A stretch of 6,345 nucleotides of DNA from Pseudomonadota bacterium (GTDB lineage: Bacteria > Pseudomonadota > Gammaproteobacteria > Burkholderiales > Sulfuricellaceae): positions 1 to 6,345 of the forward strand of contig JAJXTJ010000077.1 of the NCBI GenBank assembly GCA_021783895.1, read 5' to 3'. Shown piece after piece: positions 5,876 to 6,345 of the stretch. The notes below the pieces were generated by a model. It saw only the letters and a list, made by a program, of their open reading frames with translations, had not been told where the DNA came from and made no database searches. Position 1 is the first letter of the stretch. Each line of letters begins with the position of its first letter. The position numbers and the translations under genes were made by a program.

Positions 5876-6345
5876 ATGGAACGCGACCAAGCAGTCAAAT
5901 TCATGCACGACCTGCTGCGGTTGATGCTGTCGAAGAGGGCCTCGGACCTTTTCATCACCGCCGACTTCCCGCCTGCCATCAAGGTGGACGGTAAGATGAC
6001 GCCGGTTTCAAGCCAGAAACTGACGCCGCAGCACACCAAGGAACTTGCGCGCGCGATCATGAACGACAAGCAGTCGTCCGAGTTCGAGGCGAGCAAGGAG
6101 TGCAACTTCGCCATCAGTCCGGCGGACATCGGGCGCTTCCGCGTCAGCGCCTTCATTCAGCAGGGGCGAATCGGCATGGTGCTGCGTACCATCACCACCG
6201 AAATTCCCAATTTCGACGATCTCGGCCTGCCGGTTATTCTCAAGGACGTGGCGATGACCAAGCGCGGCCTGGTGATTTTTGTCGGCGGCACCGGTTCGGG
6301 AAAATCCACCTCCCTGGCGGCGATGATCGGCCATCGAAACCAGAA
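5876..6345 (+). CDS. pilU: PilT-dependent retraction ATPase PilU, N-terminal part (runs off the right edge)
   Basis: PilU is the PilT paralogue that works with PilT to retract type IV pili under load. The first 156 residues are present; the family is about 380. The N-terminal domain has the ASDLFITADFPPAIKVDG-type segment (22-39) that parallels PilT residues 15-32, and RFRVSAFIQ (87-95). Walker A is GGTGSGKST (137-145), followed by SLAAMIGHRN (146-155), wording characteristic of PilU. The ATG at 5876 is preceded by TTAGGAAAA, whose first bases form the end of pilT. The Asp box, Walker B and C terminus lie beyond the window, so integrity cannot be judged. A second PilT copy is the only alternative, but position and sequence favour PilU. 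Confidence 0.94.
   Translation, partial: MERDQAVKFMHDLLRLMLSKRASDLFITADFPPAIKVDGKMTPVSSQKLTPQHTKELARAIMNDKQSSEFEASKECNFAISPADIGRFRVSAFIQQGRIGMVLRTITTEIPNFDDLGLPVILKDVAMTKRGLVIFVGGTGSGKSTSLAAMIGHRNQ

Overview
The window looks like chromosome from a betaproteobacterium, probably near the Nitrosomonadales. This rests on gene order and protein character: lysA-lptM diverging from cyaY, then yggT-proC-yggS diverging from pilT-pilU. No database comparison was possible, so the placement is an inference. Both ends cut through genes: lysA at the left and pilU at the right.

Left part (1-807): the minus strand carries lptM, a 49-residue lipoprotein, overlapping the start of lysA by the four bases ATGA. 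Across a 56-base gap cyaY (frataxin) reads rightward. Middle (808-2460): after about 213 bases without a recognisable gene comes a family 2 membrane glycosyltransferase on the plus strand. It is interrupted by a single in-frame TAG at codon 289 and then stays open in the same frame for 142 more codons, so it is best read as one broken or recently mutated gene. A 144-base convergent gap follows, with at most a doubtful 48-codon ORF.

Right part (2461-6345): yggS, proC and yggT lie on the minus strand in that transcription order. yggS is a PLP-homeostasis protein, proC is the last enzyme of proline synthesis, and yggT is a membrane protein. Each of the two gaps inside this cluster carries a palindromic repeat with the same outer end, TTAACCAC. 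The repeat between yggS and proC runs into the yggS reading frame and encodes its last nine residues. The yggS start and the pilT start are only 36 bases apart. pilT and pilU, the type IV pilus retraction ATPases, read rightward with an 11-base gap.

Most of the window is conserved housekeeping content. I see no phage, insertion sequence, CRISPR array, tRNA or rRNA, and nothing that amounts to an undescribed system. The points worth checking are the amber-split glycosyltransferase, the repeat-encoded tail of YggS, and the paired intergenic repeats.
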